64,000 nucleotides of DNA from Piscirickettsiaceae bacterium (GCA_024685975.1 JAIBDZ010000002.1:1-64000); one strand, 5' to 3'. Counted from the first letter of the stretch, positions 52,115 through 60,406 are shown. The notes: generated by a model from the letters alone, not told the origin. A program made the numbers and translations.

Positions 52115-52988
52115 ATTCATCACCGCTATCTATACTTGCTTATTACTGTTATCGACAACCGCTCAAGCGGCTCATGAAGACACAGAAATAAGTGCATCGC
52201 AAAACCGGTATTTTATTGTTGGTGCTTATCTCGCTGAAATTGCCGTTGCATTAGATGCGTCTGATCACATTGTCGCCGTCTCGGCGGGCAGTGATTATAT
52301 CCCTGAGTTAAAAAATATACCTGTCATTGAAGGTTATCGAAACCTATCTGTCGAATCTATCTTGGCTTTAGAACCCACTGTCGCACTGCTAGCCAATAGG
52401 CAAACACGTCCTGAATTTGCACAACAATTAGTCAATGCCGGCATTGATGTGCACATTTTTCCTGATGAAAGCACAGACATTAATATTGTCCCTGCGCGGA
52501 TAGAAACCATTGGGCGCATATTAGGCAAAGAAAAAGCAGCTGACGCGTTAATCTCTGATTTTCACACTGAACTCTCTGACACACTTGATTATGTCAGTCG
52601 TGCAACCTCAAAACCGCGAGGTCTATTTATTCTTTCTGGTGGCGGCAGACCCACTGTCGTAGCCGGTGGCGACACACATATTGCTTTATTATTACAGTTA
52701 GCAGGCGCTCAAAACTTGACCCAAGACATCAAGTATTACAAAGCGATGAGCCAAGAACTCATGGCAAAAGCCGCACCAGAATTTATAGTTACCAATCAAG
52801 AAGGCTTAGCTGAAGCCGGAGGCACACCTGTCGCGCTAAAAGCCCCTGGCGTACGGTTAACCCCTGCGGGACGTAATCAACATATTTTCAGTTTGCCTCA
52901 AGGTTATCTCACTGGACTGGGATTAATGACCCCTAAAGCCATACGTGCGATTGCCCAATATATTCATCCTGAGCTTGCACAGCCTTAA
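52101..52988 (+). CDS. Haem ABC transporter periplasmic binding protein (HmuT-like)
   Basis: A class III periplasmic binding protein of about 295 residues with a signal peptide (MNMHKFITAIYTCLLLLSTT, cleaved near AQA). Features: GAYLAEIAVALDASDHIVAV, ESILALEPTVALL and GGRPTVVAGGDTHIALLL, as in HmuT/ShuT. I start at ATG 52101, overlapping the HemS-like gene by 14 nt; the upstream in-frame ATG at 52062 lacks a signal peptide start. The expected permease and ATPase are not next to it. Confidence 0.87.
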   Translation: MNMHKFITAIYTCLLLLSTTAQAAHEDTEISASQNRYFIVGAYLAEIAVALDASDHIVAVSAGSDYIPELKNIPVIEGYRNLSVESILALEPTVALLANRQTRPEFAQQLVNAGIDVHIFPDESTDINIVPARIETIGRILGKEKAADALISDFHTELSDTLDYVSRATSKPRGLFILSGGGRPTVVAGGDTHIALLLQLAGAQNLTQDIKYYKAMSQELMAKAAPEFIVTNQEGLAEAGGTPVALKAPGVRLTPAGRNQHIFSLPQGYLTGLGLMTPKAIRAIAQYIHPELAQP

Positions 52989-53007
52989 ATATATTTGATA
53001 ACTAAAA

Positions 53008-54876
53008 TCAGCCGACACCGGAAAAAGCAATTCCCGTTAGTTCAGACATCGATTTATGCCATGTTGACAGATCTGATGTCGAAAATTGGTTCAGATGGTT
53101 ATGACCACATGCTCTAGCCATCACTTGCATCATCTTGGCAGCTGCAATATAAAAGTTGGCAACTTGTTGGGCCGATTTATCAATATTCACCCGTGCGCGT
53201 AATGCAGGATCTTGTGTCGCGATACCAGCCGGACATTGATTGGTATGACAAACGCGAGCGCCTATACAGCCTGCTGCTTGAATAGCTGCATTCCCTAATG
53301 CAATACCATCGGCGCCCAATGCCATCGCTTTAATAAAATCAGCTGGTGTGCGCAGTCCGCCAGTAATAATTAATGTCACATCATCAATGCCTTGTCGGTC
53401 TAGATAATGTCGAGCTTTCGCTAAAGCAGGAATGGTCGGCACGGAAATATTGTCACGAAAAAGTGCAGGTGCTGCCCCCGTTCCTCCTCCTCGTCCATCT
53501 AAAATAATGTAATCAGCACTTGCTGCTAATGCAAAATCAATCGTTCTTTCGATATGATTCGACGATATTTTAAACCCGATAGGGATCCCGCCCGTGAGAG
53601 AACGAATATGATCGGCAAACTGTTTAAACTCCTCTGGAGTCGACATATCAGTAAATGTCGCAGGCGATTCAGAAGCAACGCCTTCTTCTATCCCACGTAC
53701 TTCAGCAATTTTTGCTGTCACTTTACAAGCTGGTAAATGTCCGCCAGTCCCGGTTTTTGCAGCTTGTCCTGCTTTAAAATGGAATGCTTGGATTTTATCT
53801 AATACATCATCACTATAGCCGACTTCGCCGGAACCCAATTCAAACAAATAACGGCTATTTTCAGCTTGCTCTTCCGGCAACATACCGCCTTCCCCAGAAC
53901 AAATCGCTGTGCCTGCACGTTGTGCTCCTCTAGATAAAGCCACTTTGGTCTCAAAAGACAATGCGCCAAAACTCATATCAGTGACAAAAAGCGGCATCTC
54001 TAGATGTAATGGCTTCTTCGCCCTTGGTCCGATGATGAAGTCAGTCCCCACAGAGACATCTTGCTGTAACGGTTTAGGATCCAATTGTGCCGTCATGATC
54101 TGAATATCATCCCACAGTGGTAAACCAGTGCGCGGTGGCCCCATCGAGGTCAATGGTCCTTCAGCACTCAAATCTTCTTCTTTACCAGCTGCCATTCGAT
54201 GAATCAATTCAACATGAGGTTCGAGTTCCGTTGATTTAGCCTCTGATGACGATATTAACGACGCATGTGTTTCCTCGCCTTGCTTCCATACCTCATCATG
54301 AGTGCCATCACAAAAAGGTTTCATTTTCGATGCACCACAACGACATAAAGCATAATGTTCTTTTGATGCCCCTTCTGCCCATACCGTATTCCGTAGTTCT
54401 ATTCCGCCTTCTACTTGTATTGGGCCATCTTTGATTAATGTCATTTTCGCAGGTCGATCTTGATCACGAAATTCAATGTCGCCACAGGCATAACTCAAGG
54501 CACCTGAGGGACATTTCCTTACTTTTTCAACCAATTCCTCATCGCTGAACTCACCATCTTCACGCCACTTATCCGGTTTTCCTTTTGGGCAAAAACCGGC
54601 ATGCGAACAGATCGCCACATTTTCATAAAAAGTAATGGGGTCGCCCGGAAAGACAAGTCGTTCATCATTTGGGTTATCCGTTGGTTCATCTGTAAACCCA
54701 ACTATCACATGTTGTCCATCACAAAACGGTTGGTTTTTTGATTGCCCGCAACGGCATAAAATCATTTCTTCTGACGTCGGAATAGTGCCTTCATCACTTT
54801 CAAAATGAGACACATTTTCAACCCTCAACGGGCCGTTTTTAATCGGTGTAATTACAGGTCGTTTTTTATTTTCCAT
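53008..54876 (-). CDS. CDGSH - 4Fe-4S mono-cluster - CDGSH - glutamate-synthase FMN domain fusion
   Basis: 622 residues with four blocks: a CDGSH domain (C41, C43, C52, H56), a YjdI-like (DUF1271) mono-cluster ferredoxin (cysteines C90, C96, C122, C131), a second CDGSH (C178, C180, C189, H193) and a GltB-type FMN/3Fe-4S synthase domain (about 250-600, with C537, C543, C548 in GCIGARVCHTNQCPAGIATQ). It could shuttle electrons from CDGSH clusters to FMN. A glutaminase domain and the GOGAT ammonia tunnel are absent, so glutamate synthesis is not implied. It converges with hmuT and precedes nothing in an operon. Confidence 0.88.
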   Translation of the reverse strand: MENKKRPVITPIKNGPLRVENVSHFESDEGTIPTSEEMILCRCGQSKNQPFCDGQHVIVGFTDEPTDNPNDERLVFPGDPITFYENVAICSHAGFCPKGKPDKWREDGEFSDEELVEKVRKCPSGALSYACGDIEFRDQDRPAKMTLIKDGPIQVEGGIELRNTVWAEGASKEHYALCRCGASKMKPFCDGTHDEVWKQGEETHASLISSSEAKSTELEPHVELIHRMAAGKEEDLSAEGPLTSMGPPRTGLPLWDDIQIMTAQLDPKPLQQDVSVGTDFIIGPRAKKPLHLEMPLFVTDMSFGALSFETKVALSRGAQRAGTAICSGEGGMLPEEQAENSRYLFELGSGEVGYSDDVLDKIQAFHFKAGQAAKTGTGGHLPACKVTAKIAEVRGIEEGVASESPATFTDMSTPEEFKQFADHIRSLTGGIPIGFKISSNHIERTIDFALAASADYIILDGRGGGTGAAPALFRDNISVPTIPALAKARHYLDRQGIDDVTLIITGGLRTPADFIKAMALGADGIALGNAAIQAAGCIGARVCHTNQCPAGIATQDPALRARVNIDKSAQQVANFYIAAAKMMQVMARACGHNHLNQFSTSDLSTWHKSMSELTGIAFSGVG

Positions 54877-54885
54877 ACCATCACC

Positions 54886-55932
54886 TCAGTCAGCAGTTAC
54901 CGTCATATTCTGTTCAACAATAATTTTCACAATCACCAGAATCGGCACCGCCATAAAAATACCGGCCATTCCCCATAACGATCCCCAAAACAAAATAAAC
55001 AAGAAAATAATAATCGGGCTGACCGTCAACATATGGCCAACAAACAAGGGTTGGACAAATTGTCCTTCTATAATATTTAACACAAGCACCATCAAAGGCG
55101 GCAGCAACACCGCTATAGCATGATCAAATGTTAACAAAGCGACTAACGTGATCACAGCCAGATTAATCGCCGGCCCAAGATAAGGAATGAAGTTCAACAA
55201 TGCCGTAGATGCCCCCCAAACAATCGGGTTCGGCATATCTAAGAAATACATTAAGCCGCCAGCAATAATGCCTAATACAATATTAATCATCGTTATCGAC
55301 AATAAATAATGGCTAATTTGCTGCTGAGCGTCATAAGACATGCGGTGTAAATCATCTCGATGATCCTCATCTCCGACAATCTTCCCTATTTTTTGCGCCA
55401 ATTGAGGGCCAAAAGCCAAAGAAAAATATAACAACGCTAAAAAGATCAAAATACTGACAATCAGCGACTGCGTGCCTTGCAATAACTGCTTGAAAATATC
55501 TGGGCTTTCAACAACCACATTGGAATCAGATTTTTTCGATGGCGCGATATCCGTCATATCGCTAATTTGTTCCGTTGTTTTTTGCACTGTTTCAATCGAG
55601 TTTTTAAACGTTAATATTTTCTTTTCTATTAACCTTATTTCTGTTGGCAATCGCTCAAACCACACACTGGCAGGCTCAGACAAGTAACTCAATAGAAAAA
55701 TAAATACCCCCGTTGTTACCGTGATTAACAACGCACTTCCGATTGGGCGTGCTATGCCTATTTTACAAACGAATACGACAGCGGGATTTAATAACAAAGC
55801 CATCAACGCGGCTAAAAAGACAGGAATCAACACCGATTGAGCCAAATAAAATATCACTAAGATGGCTAACAAAAAAAGCCCCCAAATTGGAATCGCGAGG
55901 GAATGAAACAATGTGTTTTTAGTCGGCTGCAT
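54886..55932 (-). CDS. AI-2E family transporter (PerM/YhhT-like)
   Basis: 348 residues, an eight-helix membrane protein of the AI-2E transporter family. Hydrophobic segments at about 15-45, 60-85, 150-175 and 205-320; family blocks GGLMYFLDMPNPIVWG and ALLNFIPYLGPAINLAVITLVALL. Substrates vary in the family and are often not autoinducers. It begins 6 nt after the YqjK-like gene, so it belongs to the yqjDE-like operon. Confidence 0.88.
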   Translation of the reverse strand: MQPTKNTLFHSLAIPIWGLFLLAILVIFYLAQSVLIPVFLAALMALLLNPAVVFVCKIGIARPIGSALLITVTTGVFIFLLSYLSEPASVWFERLPTEIRLIEKKILTFKNSIETVQKTTEQISDMTDIAPSKKSDSNVVVESPDIFKQLLQGTQSLIVSILIFLALLYFSLAFGPQLAQKIGKIVGDEDHRDDLHRMSYDAQQQISHYLLSITMINIVLGIIAGGLMYFLDMPNPIVWGASTALLNFIPYLGPAINLAVITLVALLTFDHAIAVLLPPLMVLVLNIIEGQFVQPLFVGHMLTVSPIIIFLFILFWGSLWGMAGIFMAVPILVIVKIIVEQNMTVTAD

Positions 55933-55938
55933 AATACG

Positions 55939-56160
55939 TTATAGCTTTCGAATGGCAGACAATAACAAAGACAATAAACTGGGTGGAAGGAAACTATTAT
56001 TGTCTTTTTTATTGATGATTAAGCCAGCAGAAAAAGCGATCAACATACTCTGTATTGGATGTTGTTTCACTGGGGCTAAATAATCTATTCTCCCCGCTGA
56101 AGCAATCAATAATTGCTTGGCTTCCGCTACTGCTTTTGCACGATGCGATAGCTTATCCAT
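55939..56160 (-). CDS. Small YqjK-position protein, amphipathic with C-terminal hydrophobic segment
   Basis: 73 residues from ATG 56160 (MDKLSHRAKAVAEAKQLL), which has GGAGGC 5 nt upstream; it overlaps the yqjE-like gene by 34 nt. The N-terminus is basic and helical, the rest has two hydrophobic stretches (SMLIAFSAGLII, LPPSLLSLLLSAI). Position after yqjD and yqjE matches yqjK in enterobacteria, but sequence similarity is not obvious, so the call rests on context. Confidence 0.7.
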   Translation of the reverse strand: MDKLSHRAKAVAEAKQLLIASAGRIDYLAPVKQHPIQSMLIAFSAGLIINKKDNNSFLPPSLLSLLLSAIRKL

Positions 56161-56408
56161 GACATGCCTCCGGCTAAAATAAGACTGGCGATTGCCGTTG
56201 CTAAATAAGCCAACGGCAAAGACCACCATAAAATAAAACTTTGATAAAGGGCAGCAAGAATCAACATGAACGTCACCGCCCAGAATAAAAATGCCAGAGA
56301 CATCAGCAACAATACGCTACTGGTCTGCAAGACTTTTTGTTGAAACAACCGTCCTTCTGCCTCCATCACACCCAGCATATGAACAAAAGCTTGAGCTAAC
56401 ATTTTCAT
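56127..56408 (-). CDS. YqjE-like phage-holin superfamily membrane protein
   Basis: 93 residues with two membrane helices (about 28-55 and 60-85) joined by a short loop, and an amphipathic N-terminal helix (AFVHMLGVMEAEGRLFQQKV). YqjE-like proteins are small inner-membrane partners of YqjD, connected to stationary-phase ribosome binding in enterobacteria. It starts 5 nt after the DUF883 gene. Confidence 0.82.
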   Translation of the reverse strand: MKMLAQAFVHMLGVMEAEGRLFQQKVLQTSSVLLLMSLAFLFWAVTFMLILAALYQSFILWWSLPLAYLATAIASLILAGGMSWISYRIVQKQ

Positions 56409-56413
56409 CTTAA

Positions 56414-56731
56414 TTATTTACGGGCTAATGTTTTAGACATCAAGTAACCGACGCCAAAAGCAACCAATAAGCTTGTCACTGGTTTCTCTTGTACTTGGGC
56501 ACCTACTTTGTCAATATTCTCTGCGCCAATGTCATTGAGGTGAGATAACTGTTGCTTTATCTTTTCCTCATATTTTGCAAATTGCGCTTGAATATCGCCT
56601 TGAATATCAGTTGCTTCGCTCTCACCTTTCTCTTTTAAGATTTCCATGAGTTCAGCCACCTGACCTTTTAAGCTATCCAGTTCTTGTTGAACGTCTTTCG
56701 CTTGCTCTGTTGTAGATTTTCTAGTTGTCAT
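56414..56731 (-). CDS. DUF883 (ElaB/YqjD-type) membrane-anchored protein
   Basis: 105 residues: a long polar helical region (QQELDSLKGQVAELMEILKEK...) and a C-terminal hydrophobic anchor VTSLLVAFGVGYLMSKTL. This is the ElaB/YqjD/YgaM pattern, tail-anchored proteins that accumulate under sigma-S and stress and bind ribosomes. The start ATG has GAGGAG upstream. First gene of a yqjD-yqjE-yqjK-like-AI-2E series on the minus strand. Confidence 0.88.
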   Translation of the reverse strand: MTTRKSTTEQAKDVQQELDSLKGQVAELMEILKEKGESEATDIQGDIQAQFAKYEEKIKQQLSHLNDIGAENIDKVGAQVQEKPVTSLLVAFGVGYLMSKTLARK

Positions 56732-56784
56732 TACATACTCCTCATTGATTTAATTTGATCGTGCTGTCGATAACAGTGCACGAT

Positions 56785-56967
56785 TTACCCTGACTTTGGG
56801 CCGGCGAAAAACCATAATAAAAGTCCCAAAACGGGCAACACTAAAATGATCACGACCCAAAATACTTTCGACCCTGTAGACGCCATACTTTGCATTACTT
56901 TGATTATTGCAAACACATCCAATACCAAAATAATCAACCCAATTAGCCCACTCGATTCAACGCCCAT
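56785..56967 (-). CDS. PLDc_N-domain small membrane protein
   Basis: 60 residues with the phospholipase-D-nuclease N-terminal (PLDc_N) motif: first helix IGLIILVLDVFAIIKVMQS, second helix [20 protein letters not shown], ending PKSG. The annotated-looking longer frame starts 21 codons upstream but ATG 56967 has GGAGTC at the right spacing. A bulged hairpin (about 56758-56784) follows the stop. Function unknown. Confidence 0.82.
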   Translation of the reverse strand: MGVESSGLIGLIILVLDVFAIIKVMQSMASTGSKVFWVVIILVLPVLGLLLWFFAGPKSG

Positions 56968-57301
56968 AACAAGACTCCTATTTAATGATGAAATGGATGG
57001 TTTTTTATAGACCCGATTAATCTTTTTCACATGGGTCTACTGTATCGAAAGGCACGGCAAACCGCATTCAGAAGAGTCTGTTAGTTATGTAGGACAAAAC
57101 CTGCATACACATTGTGGTCTTTGATTAATACTGTTCTCAAATCAACTCAAAGGCTTGCTTCCTCGGTAAAGCTGACTTAATCAACCAGCAATGTCAGAAT
57201 TGTCTGACATTGCTATCAGAACACGGTCATTGGTTCAGGAATCAAACTCACGTAAAATAATGATGTAGGCGCAGCAATATCGCCACTTTGGAGGCTAAAG
57301 C
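56968..57301. promoter_or_regulatory. Divergent regulatory region between PLDc_N peptide and response regulator
   Basis: 334 nt without a gene. It holds the 10-bp inverted repeat at 57189-57212 and a possible sigma-70 promoter for the regulator, TTGGTT (57230-57235), 17 nt, TAAAAT (57253-57258), followed by GGAGGC as ribosome site. A minus-strand TATAAA near 57005 could serve the small membrane protein. No small RNA or further open frame is convincing. Confidence 0.6.
57189..57212. repeat. Perfect 10-bp inverted repeat, candidate operator
   Basis: CAATGTCAGA (57189-57198) and TCTGACATTG (57203-57212) are exact reverse complements with a 4-nt spacer, centred about 65 nt upstream of the predicted start of the response regulator transcript, a usual place for a dimeric activator of the NarL type. 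Half-sites recur upstream of other genes of the cluster. Confidence 0.7.
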
Positions 57302-57958
57302 ATGACAAAAATTATGATTGTTGATGACCACGAAATTGTTCGTCGCGGTTTTAAAGAAATGCTACAAGATGAGATGGATATCCAAGTAGTCGAAGAGCTC
57401 GCGTCGGGTGAAGCTTTGATAGAACATTTACGCACTCACCAATGTGATGTCGTGCTATTGGATATTTCTCTTCCAGGTCAAAGTGGCGTTGATATTTTAA
57501 GACATATTCGACAACGGTATGATCACATTAAAGTGTTGATCTTAAGTAGCTATCCTGAAGACAGCTATGCTTTACCCATGATAAAAAATGGCGCAAGTGG
57601 TTATTTATGTAAAGACTGTGAACAACATGAACTCATTAGCGCCATTAGACTGGTCGCTGCCGGACGACGTTATTTGTCACCCAAAACATCAGAACTCTTA
57701 GTTGGTGAAGCTTTTAATGATAGCGAAACCTTGCCACATCAACAATTGTCAGAACGTGAGCTACAAGTCTTTATGAGATTAAGCCAAGGTGAAAGCGTCA
57801 GCGATATTGCTGAGCTATTAAATTTAAGCGTTAAAACAATCAGTACCTACCGTACACGTCTTAAAGAAAAAATGGGATTAGGGAGTAATGCCGAAATGGC
57901 GACATATGCTGTTAGACACGGTCTAATAGGTGATAAGCCAGGCATTGAATCAATATGA
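57302..57958 (+). CDS. NarL/FixJ-family response regulator
   Basis: 218 residues: receiver domain (D8, D9, phospho-acceptor D54 in LLDISLPG, K104 in GYLCKD) and a LuxR-type helix-turn-helix (about 148-212, LSERELQVFMRLSQGESVSDIAELL, VKTISTYRTRLKEKM). Its presumed kinase is the convergent HisKA_3 protein 394 nt further on. The gene is followed by a stand-alone receiver with an ATGA overlap. Confidence 0.93.
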   Translation: MTKIMIVDDHEIVRRGFKEMLQDEMDIQVVEELASGEALIEHLRTHQCDVVLLDISLPGQSGVDILRHIRQRYDHIKVLILSSYPEDSYALPMIKNGASGYLCKDCEQHELISAIRLVAAGRRYLSPKTSELLVGEAFNDSETLPHQQLSERELQVFMRLSQGESVSDIAELLNLSVKTISTYRTRLKEKMGLGSNAEMATYAVRHGLIGDKPGIESI

Positions 57959-58347
57959 AGAAACCAAATGAGAATAAAGTCAATGTATTGTTAGTCGAAG
58001 ATTCACCATTGATTCGAGAAATTGTATTGGAGAATTTAGCAGGCTTAGACAATGCCGAAGTGGTGTCCTTTGCAGATAAGCAATCTGAGGCCTTGGTTGA
58101 AATTGAAAAACATCAACCTGATCTCGTGATAGTAGATTTAGAACTGACAGAAGGCAATGGTTTAGGAGTATTAGCACAACTTAAAGCTTTCCCAGAAAAA
58201 TTTGGGGATCCGAAAAAAATCGTGTTCACTAACCATACTTCTCCATTGTTAAAACGTAAATGCGAAGCGACGGACATTCAAGGGTTCTTTGATAAGTCGT
58301 ATCAATTAGATGAGATGTTAGATTATGTCAGTTCGATGACTGCCTAA
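57955..58347 (+). CDS. Stand-alone receiver-domain response regulator
   Basis: 130 residues, CheY-like: acidic pair E15/D16, phospho-acceptor D61 in VIVDLELTEG, T92 or T95, K114. No output domain follows. The start overlaps the NarL-type regulator stop by 4 nt (ATGA), so the two are translated together. It may be a phosphate sink or modulator for the kinase encoded on the other strand, whose stop is 3 nt away. That role is inference. Confidence 0.9.
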   Translation: MKKPNENKVNVLLVEDSPLIREIVLENLAGLDNAEVVSFADKQSEALVEIEKHQPDLVIVDLELTEGNGLGVLAQLKAFPEKFGDPKKIVFTNHTSPLLKRKCEATDIQGFFDKSYQLDEMLDYVSSMTA

Positions 58348-58350
58348 CTT

Positions 58351-59715
58351 TTATGATAAGGGAATGCTCGTGTGCACTTTTGTTCCTACATGCTCTTTGG
58401 ATTTAAGGATCAGCACCCCTGAAAACATCGCCGCCCTCGCCCGCATGCCCACAATTCCATAGCTATCTTTTTTCAATGAGTCAGGTGAAAAGCCCTTTCC
58501 GTCATCCGTAATACTTAATTCCATTGCATTGCCATTCAAACCCAATTTAATCGTCACATTTTCAGCATCAGCATATTTTCTAATGTTAGTCAGTGACTCT
58601 TGGCAAATCCGGTATAAGGTCAATTCCCGATCAGAATCCATCTCAGGTAAGTCACTTTGTAATAGTAGGTGATATTGCGTTTTATGCTCATCCGGTTGAT
58701 CTTCTGTCATCGCTTTAATGGCTTCAACCAAACCCAGCTCTCTTAATAATGGGGGTACGAGACTGGTCGTAATTTCTCTTTTAACGGCAATACTTTGATC
58801 AATGGCACTCAGCAATCGCTCCAACCGAGGTTTAATAGGATCATCGTCTTCAGGTTTTATGTGACGTCTTAACCATGTCGTATCCATTCTCACCGCTGTC
58901 AATAAGGCGCCTAATTCATCATGTAGCTCGCGAGCAATGCGTTTTTTCTCATTCTCATTTGTCGTCGTCATATGTGAGGCTAATGCAATCAATTCCGCCG
59001 TTCTTTTATTAATTGATTGTTCAAGGTATTGATTCTTTTCAGCGATGGTCAAAGCATATTCTTTGGTTTTATCTTGATGACGTTTAGTTTGGATCAATGA
59101 TAAAAACAATAAAGAAAAGGCCAGACTCGATAGGCTTATCATGATCCATTTCATCGTATTTAAAGACGACAAATTTGCAGCTTGATTTTGCTTAATTCGT
59201 CCTAAAATCGTCGCCCGAATATCCAACACTTGATCTCGCAACGTCGTCATATATGCTTTGCTCTGATTATAATCAGAAAGCGTGTTGTTTTTACTTAAGT
59301 TTTTGCTTTTTATCATTTCGGCTAACTGTGCAATAACAATATCGATATTGTTATCAAGCCGCTCAATATCACTTGCACTTAAATACGTTGGCCATGCTCT
59401 TTCTAATGAAAGTAATAGTTTTTCGAGTTTATCGATACCTTCGTAAAAGGGAATCAAAAATGAATCATTTTGTGACAATAAATAACGCTGCGCATTCGTT
59501 TCTATGGTCAACATGTGAATGGTGAGTTTATCGGTGTAGTTTAAATGTTTATAACTTAACGCATCATTCTCATTAATCGCTTTTGCATCTTCCATATATT
59601 TACTAAAGAAGACGACCAAAATAATCAGCATCACACTGATGCTCGCAAAAACAAGGTGAGGACGGTTACTTTTTGTGTCATTTAAAAATGTTGAATCCGT
59701 TTCCGTTGTTTTCAT
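58351..59715 (-). CDS. NarX-type sensor histidine kinase with CHASE3-like periplasmic domain
   Basis: 454 residues: membrane helix 1 (about 21-39), a periplasmic helical CHASE3-like region (40-188), membrane helix 2 (189-208), coiled coil, HisKA_3 (KKRIARELHDELGALLTAV, phospho-acceptor H265) and HATPase_c (ESLTNIRKYADAENV, TDDGKGFSPDS). This is the kinase type that serves NarL-family regulators. It is convergent with the two regulators and divergent from the entericidin-like gene. Confidence 0.93.
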   Translation of the reverse strand: MKTTETDSTFLNDTKSNRPHLVFASISVMLIILVVFFSKYMEDAKAINENDALSYKHLNYTDKLTIHMLTIETNAQRYLLSQNDSFLIPFYEGIDKLEKLLLSLERAWPTYLSASDIERLDNNIDIVIAQLAEMIKSKNLSKNNTLSDYNQSKAYMTTLRDQVLDIRATILGRIKQNQAANLSSLNTMKWIMISLSSLAFSLLFLSLIQTKRHQDKTKEYALTIAEKNQYLEQSINKRTAELIALASHMTTTNENEKKRIARELHDELGALLTAVRMDTTWLRRHIKPEDDDPIKPRLERLLSAIDQSIAVKREITTSLVPPLLRELGLVEAIKAMTEDQPDEHKTQYHLLLQSDLPEMDSDRELTLYRICQESLTNIRKYADAENVTIKLGLNGNAMELSITDDGKGFSPDSLKKDSYGIVGMRARAAMFSGVLILKSKEHVGTKVHTSIPLS

Positions 59716-59789
59716 TTTAATTTCATCACCTTAAATCGTCATTTTGTTTTTAAGCTGCAAGACAAAGACTACATCAAATTATGATTTGA

Positions 59790-59824
59790 CTGACATTTAA
59801 TTCTAGCCCAACGCTCTACACTAA
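59790..59824 (+). promoter_or_regulatory. Candidate sigma-S-type promoter for the entericidin-like operon
   Basis: TCTACACTAA (59815-59824) matches the extended sigma-S -10 pattern KCTAYRCTTAA at nearly every position. CTGACATT (59790-59797), a half-site of the palindrome at 57189-57212, lies about 18 nt upstream. The leader then holds an 8-bp inverted repeat, GTCAATGA (59833-59840) / TCATTGAC (59848-59855). Spacing to the ATG is about 65 nt. Confidence 0.5.
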
Positions 59825-59891
59825 CCCTGTGAGTCAATGATATTTCTTCATTGACACGCTTCCTATCCCTCAATATTTACTGGAGAGAAGT

Positions 59892-60038
59892 ATGTCAAAA
59901 TCAACATTAGTGGCTTTTTTATTCACATTATCAAGTTTAGTCAGCGCATGCAGTACGATTGAAGGAGCTGGAAAAGACATTGAAAAAGGCGGCGAAGCCA
60001 TTCAAGACATCTCTAACGATGTCAAAGATGAGCTATAA
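59892..60038 (+). CDS. Entericidin-like small lipoprotein
   Basis: 48 residues, too short for most ORF scans. A signal peptide with lipobox SLVSAC (lipid cysteine C20) is followed by STIEGAGKDIEKGGEAIQD, the entericidin A/B pattern. Entericidin B is a stationary-phase-induced toxin-like lipoprotein; A is its antidote. Only one copy is present here. GGAGAG precedes the ATG by 7 nt. Confidence 0.87.
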   Translation: MSKSTLVAFLFTLSSLVSACSTIEGAGKDIEKGGEAIQDISNDVKDEL

Positions 60039-60087
60039 CGCGCCACTTATTCACACTTTTACACTCAACTGACAAGAGGACACAATC

Positions 60088-60252
60088 ATGATTAATTGGG
60101 CAGTCACATTTCTTATTATCGCTATTATTGCCGGTGTACTGGGTTTAAGCGGTATCGCAGGTACAGCAACCAGTATTGCTTGGATATTATTCGTTGTTGG
60201 TTTAATTCTAGCGTTAATATTTATGGTAACAGGGCGTAAACCGCCATTATGA
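60088..60252 (+). CDS. DUF1328 (YtjA-like) small membrane protein
   Basis: 54 residues: [20 protein letters not shown], a GIAGTAS turn, then a second membrane helix and a basic tail (GRKPPL). This is the DUF1328 family, unknown function, common in stress-regulated small-protein sets. AGAGGA lies before the ATG; 49 nt after the entericidin-like gene, likely one transcript. A 9-bp inverted repeat (60265-60273 / 60295-60303) follows but lacks a U-run. Confidence 0.9.
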   Translation: MINWAVTFLIIAIIAGVLGLSGIAGTATSIAWILFVVGLILALIFMVTGRKPPL

Positions 60253-60406
60253 ATCCAAACAACACAACCATAGGAAGGCAATATTATCGCTTTTCTATGG
60301 TTGTTGCTTGTCACTCTTCCCCATATTCTGGTGATTTATTGGGTGTGTAATTCGCTCTCTTGTACTACTATAAAGAACAATATTTGCCTTTTAAGCTGAG
60401 TCTGTG

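Noticed and set aside
60265-60303. CAACCATAG/CTATGGTTG repeat after the DUF1328 gene as terminator
   Set aside because: The 21-nt loop and lack of a U-run do not fit a rho-independent terminator.
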